Shown here: positions 62,210-64,000 of the stretch, one piece after another
How positions within the stretch are numbered: position 1 is the first letter of the stretch
How the letters are laid out: every line of letters starts with the position of its first letter
Notes under the pieces: generated by a model
What the model was told of the DNA's origin: nothing
What the model saw: only the letters and a program-made list of their open reading frames with translations
Databases searched by the model: none
Program-made: the position numbers and the translations under genes
Origin: Chryseobacterium pennipullorum
GTDB taxonomy: Bacteria; Bacteroidota; Bacteroidia; Flavobacteriales; Weeksellaceae
Length of the DNA: 64,000 bases
NCBI RefSeq assembly: GCF_003384725.1
Contig: NZ_QNVV01000005.1
Span: forward strand, 156,887 to 220,886
Direction of reading: 5' to 3'

Positions 62210-63073
62210 ATGAAAAAAATTGCGGTAATAGGCAGTAACGGACAGTTGGGAAACTGCATCAGAAAAATAGCTCCTGATTTTGAACATCAATATGAATTCC
62301 TGTTTACGGATTCTAAAACCCTTGATATCACCAATGAAGAGCAGGTCAATGATTTTTTTTATGACCATCAACCGGATTACTGCATCAACGCTTCAGCGTA
62401 TACGGCTGTTGATCTGGCTGAAAAAGAAAAAGAAAAGGCTTTTGCAGTCAATGCCGACGGGGTGGCAAATCTTGCCCAGGCATGTGCAGAGTACAAAAGC
62501 ATATTAATTCATGTGTCTACAGATTACGTTTTCGATGGCGATACCAACCTGCCCTATTCAGAAGATGATTTTACCAACCCAATAGGAGTATATGGTGAAT
62601 CAAAAAGGAGAGGAGAAGAACTTGCACTGGAAATTAATCCTCAGACGGTTATTCTCAGAACATCATGGCTGTATTCAGAGTTTAATAAAAACTTTGTCAA
62701 AACAATGCTCAACCTCTTCTCCCAAAAAGATGAATTGGGAATTGTTGCCGATCAGTTTGGCCAGCCTACCAATGCAAACGATTTAGCCCAGGCTATAATG
62801 GAAATTATACAATCATCAAATAAAACTTTCGGGATTTTCCATTTTTCAAACTACCCTGAGACAACATGGTTTGAATTTGCAAAAAAAATTGCTGAGTTCT
62901 CAAAATCATCCGTAAAATTGAATCCTCTGACCACTGAACAATATCCAACGCCTGCGAAAAGACCTGTGAGAAGTACAATGTCTCTGGATAAAATAGAGGA
63001 GGCCTATAAAATAGAAGCCAGACATTGGGAAAATAGCCTGGAAGAATGTGTTGATATCCTTTCCCAACCTTAA
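62210..63073 (+). CDS. rfbD: dTDP-4-dehydrorhamnose reductase
   Basis: It reduces dTDP-4-dehydro-L-rhamnose with NAD(P)H, the last step to dTDP-rhamnose for surface polysaccharides. This SDR-fold protein has GSNGQLG near the N-terminus and the catalytic Thr104 (HVSTDYVFDG), Tyr128 and Lys132 (YGESK). Length is 287 aa. ATG 62210 is chosen over an in-frame TTG six bases upstream. The other rhamnose genes (rfbA, B, C) are not in the window. Confidence 0.92.
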   Translation: MKKIAVIGSNGQLGNCIRKIAPDFEHQYEFLFTDSKTLDITNEEQVNDFFYDHQPDYCINASAYTAVDLAEKEKEKAFAVNADGVANLAQACAEYKSILIHVSTDYVFDGDTNLPYSEDDFTNPIGVYGESKRRGEELALEINPQTVILRTSWLYSEFNKNFVKTMLNLFSQKDELGIVADQFGQPTNANDLAQAIMEIIQSSNKTFGIFHFSNYPETTWFEFAKKIAEFSKSSVKLNPLTTEQYPTPAKRPVRSTMSLDKIEEAYKIEARHWENSLEECVDILSQP

Positions 63074-63077
63074 ACCT

Positions 63078-63758
63078 ATGAAAAATATAGCCCTTATTTT
63101 TTCAGTATTGTGTATTCAGCTTTTTGGTGCACAGAATGTATACCTGACGAAAGTAGAGAAAACGATGGATAATTCGGATAAATTTCTCTATAAAAAAGAT
63201 CAGGCCATCACCGATGCTGTTTATTTAGGTGAAGCCGAGGTTCAGGGATTTTCAAAAGATGATGCTGCCATTTTTGCGCTGGTCTACAAAAAAGCAAAAG
63301 AAATTGGTGCAAATACCTTTGAATGGAAACCTTTTGAAAATATAGACGGAACTCCCCAGGCGTTTAATCCTGCAAATTATAAAATAGCATTGTATTACAC
63401 GCCCAAAGAAAAATTGACTGTCCAGAATGGCATGCTGTATATATTTGCTTCATCTGAAAAAAATCAGAAAATCAATATCAATAAAACAGACTATACCCTC
63501 GCTCCAAGATCATTTTTGAAAGTTAAAATAGTCCCGGGACAAGTGTATACCATCTCTACAAAGAAGCTTTTGGGGTCAACCGTTAAAGTTCAGCCAAAAG
63601 CAACCGATGACAATTTATATTTTCAGATTTCATCCCTCAAAGTAAAATCCGATACCTCAGGTGTGGGAGGATTAAATCTGAAGTCAGGCGATATTACTGG
63701 TTTGGAAAAGTCTTACGCAGAATTTTTAAGCGCAATTTATAAAGAAGATACACCATAA
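63078..63758 (+). CDS. Secreted protein of unknown function
   Basis: This is a 226-residue protein with a signal peptide (NIALIFSVLCIQLFGAQN) and a mixed fold with AIFALVYKKAKEIGANTFEWKPF and a beta-rich C-terminal half (KLTVQNGMLYIFASSEKNQK). I do not recognise the family. ATG 63078 is 4 bases after the rfbD stop. A longer frame from 63048 would overlap rfbD and spoil the signal peptide. A terminator follows. Confidence 0.78.
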   Translation: MKNIALIFSVLCIQLFGAQNVYLTKVEKTMDNSDKFLYKKDQAITDAVYLGEAEVQGFSKDDAAIFALVYKKAKEIGANTFEWKPFENIDGTPQAFNPANYKIALYYTPKEKLTVQNGMLYIFASSEKNQKININKTDYTLAPRSFLKVKIVPGQVYTISTKKLLGSTVKVQPKATDDNLYFQISSLKVKSDTSGVGGLNLKSGDITGLEKSYAEFLSAIYKEDTP

Positions 63759-63800
63759 ACATACGACCAGGACGTATTACTGTTTTGTTTGATAACAGAT

Positions 63801-63844
63801 ACATTCCGTATGAGCCTTTTATACATAAGGTTTTTACGGAATGT
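63801..63844 (+). terminator. Terminator with nested hairpin
   Basis: Outer arms ACATTCCGTA / TACGGAATGT (10-bp perfect stem) enclose a smaller CCTT...AAGG pair and are followed by TTTTTTAATATT, 42 bases after the stop codon. Confidence 0.75.
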
Positions 63845-64000
63845 TTTTTAATATTACTGTGCTCAAGCCTACTCATTTTCCAACTTTCCAGCACAAATTT
63901 CCTCCAATCCTCGACTATATTCAGGAGCTAGATCCTGCTATCCACTCATACTCCTCGCGCCAACTCCCTCCAGTGCTTAATCCTTCACTTCTCCGATCCA
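63845..64000. other. Window end without a supported gene
   Basis: The last 156 bases are less AT-rich than the rest. Pyrimidine-rich runs (CTCCTCGCGCCAACTCCCTCC) and a small palindrome AGGAGCTAGATCCT near 63930 stand out. No frame carries a start and a recognisable motif. It may be an intergenic repeat or the edge of the next gene. Confidence 0.3.

Noticed and set aside
62204..62210. TTG at 62204 as the rfbD start
   Set aside because: The ATG six bases later sits directly before the KKIAVIGSNGQLG nucleotide-binding motif and gives the standard protein.
1..64000. CRISPR arrays, tRNA or rRNA genes, and insertion sequences
   Set aside because: I saw no spaced direct repeats of CRISPR type, no clover-leaf or rRNA segments and no transposase motifs. 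The few repeats are short palindromes and one coding microsatellite.

Overview
The window comes from an AT-rich Bacteroidota chromosome, most likely a Chryseobacterium-like member of the Weeksellaceae. Reasons: promoter -7 elements of the flavobacterial form TAnnTTTG, a type IX secretion (T9SS) C-terminal sorting domain, a BamA-Skp-Skp block with UppS and a DUF6089-type protein, and above all a flexirubin (aryl polyene-dialkylresorcinol ester) pigment cluster. No rRNA, tRNA, CRISPR array or insertion sequence was seen.

Layout. (1) 1-4.5 kb: the end of an unknown minus-strand gene, a secreted M23 peptidase, a PaaK-like adenylate-forming ligase and a secreted unknown. (2) 4.8-14.5 kb: a halogenase-like flavoprotein diverging from a plus-strand run of tyrosine ammonia-lyase, FabG, ketosynthase, acyl carrier protein (ACP), LpxL-like acyltransferase, CrtI-like oxidoreductase and C45 lipoprotein. 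(3) 14.5-27.6 kb: a compact minus-strand operon with an HTH-like protein, BtrH-like acyltransferase, ABC exporter, hotdog thioesterase, ketosynthase, half-ketosynthase, ACP, ketosynthase, chain-length-factor-like protein, deacetylase, LolA-like carrier, lipoprotein, OM barrel, FabZ-like hotdog, unknown, and GT2-DUF2062. (4) 27.8-33.2 kb: an AraC regulator, an erythromycin-esterase-like protein and an M16 peptidase, which separate the two pigment loci. (5) 33.3-33.6 kb: a gene-free stretch with a near-perfect parS-like site and palindromes. (6) 33.6-40.3 kb: a minus-strand dar operon with a 1217-aa MMPL/acyltransferase fusion, DarA, DarB and two hotdog proteins. (7) 40.4-56.1 kb: EPS-type membrane proteins, a large T9SS cargo, topA, a degenerate arginase-fold protein, a glycosyltransferase, a WecA-like transferase, Wza-like and Wzc-like proteins. 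(8) 56.2-63.8 kb: DUF6089 barrel, uppS, bamA, two skp/ompH genes, a thioesterase, rfbD and a secreted unknown.

How the genes fit together (inference from known families). The lyase makes 4-coumarate from tyrosine and the PaaK-like ligase probably activates it. The ketosynthases, FabG, hotdog dehydratases and two ACPs build the aryl polyene. DarB and DarA make the dialkylresorcinol. An acyltransferase (BtrH-like, LpxL-like or C45 candidates) would join the two. The halogenase-like and CrtI-like flavoenzymes tailor the product. The ABC exporter, MMPL fusion, LolA-like carrier, lipoprotein and barrel could carry the pigment to the outer membrane. The EPS genes, UppS, BamA and Skp are also envelope functions, so nearly the whole window concerns the cell surface.
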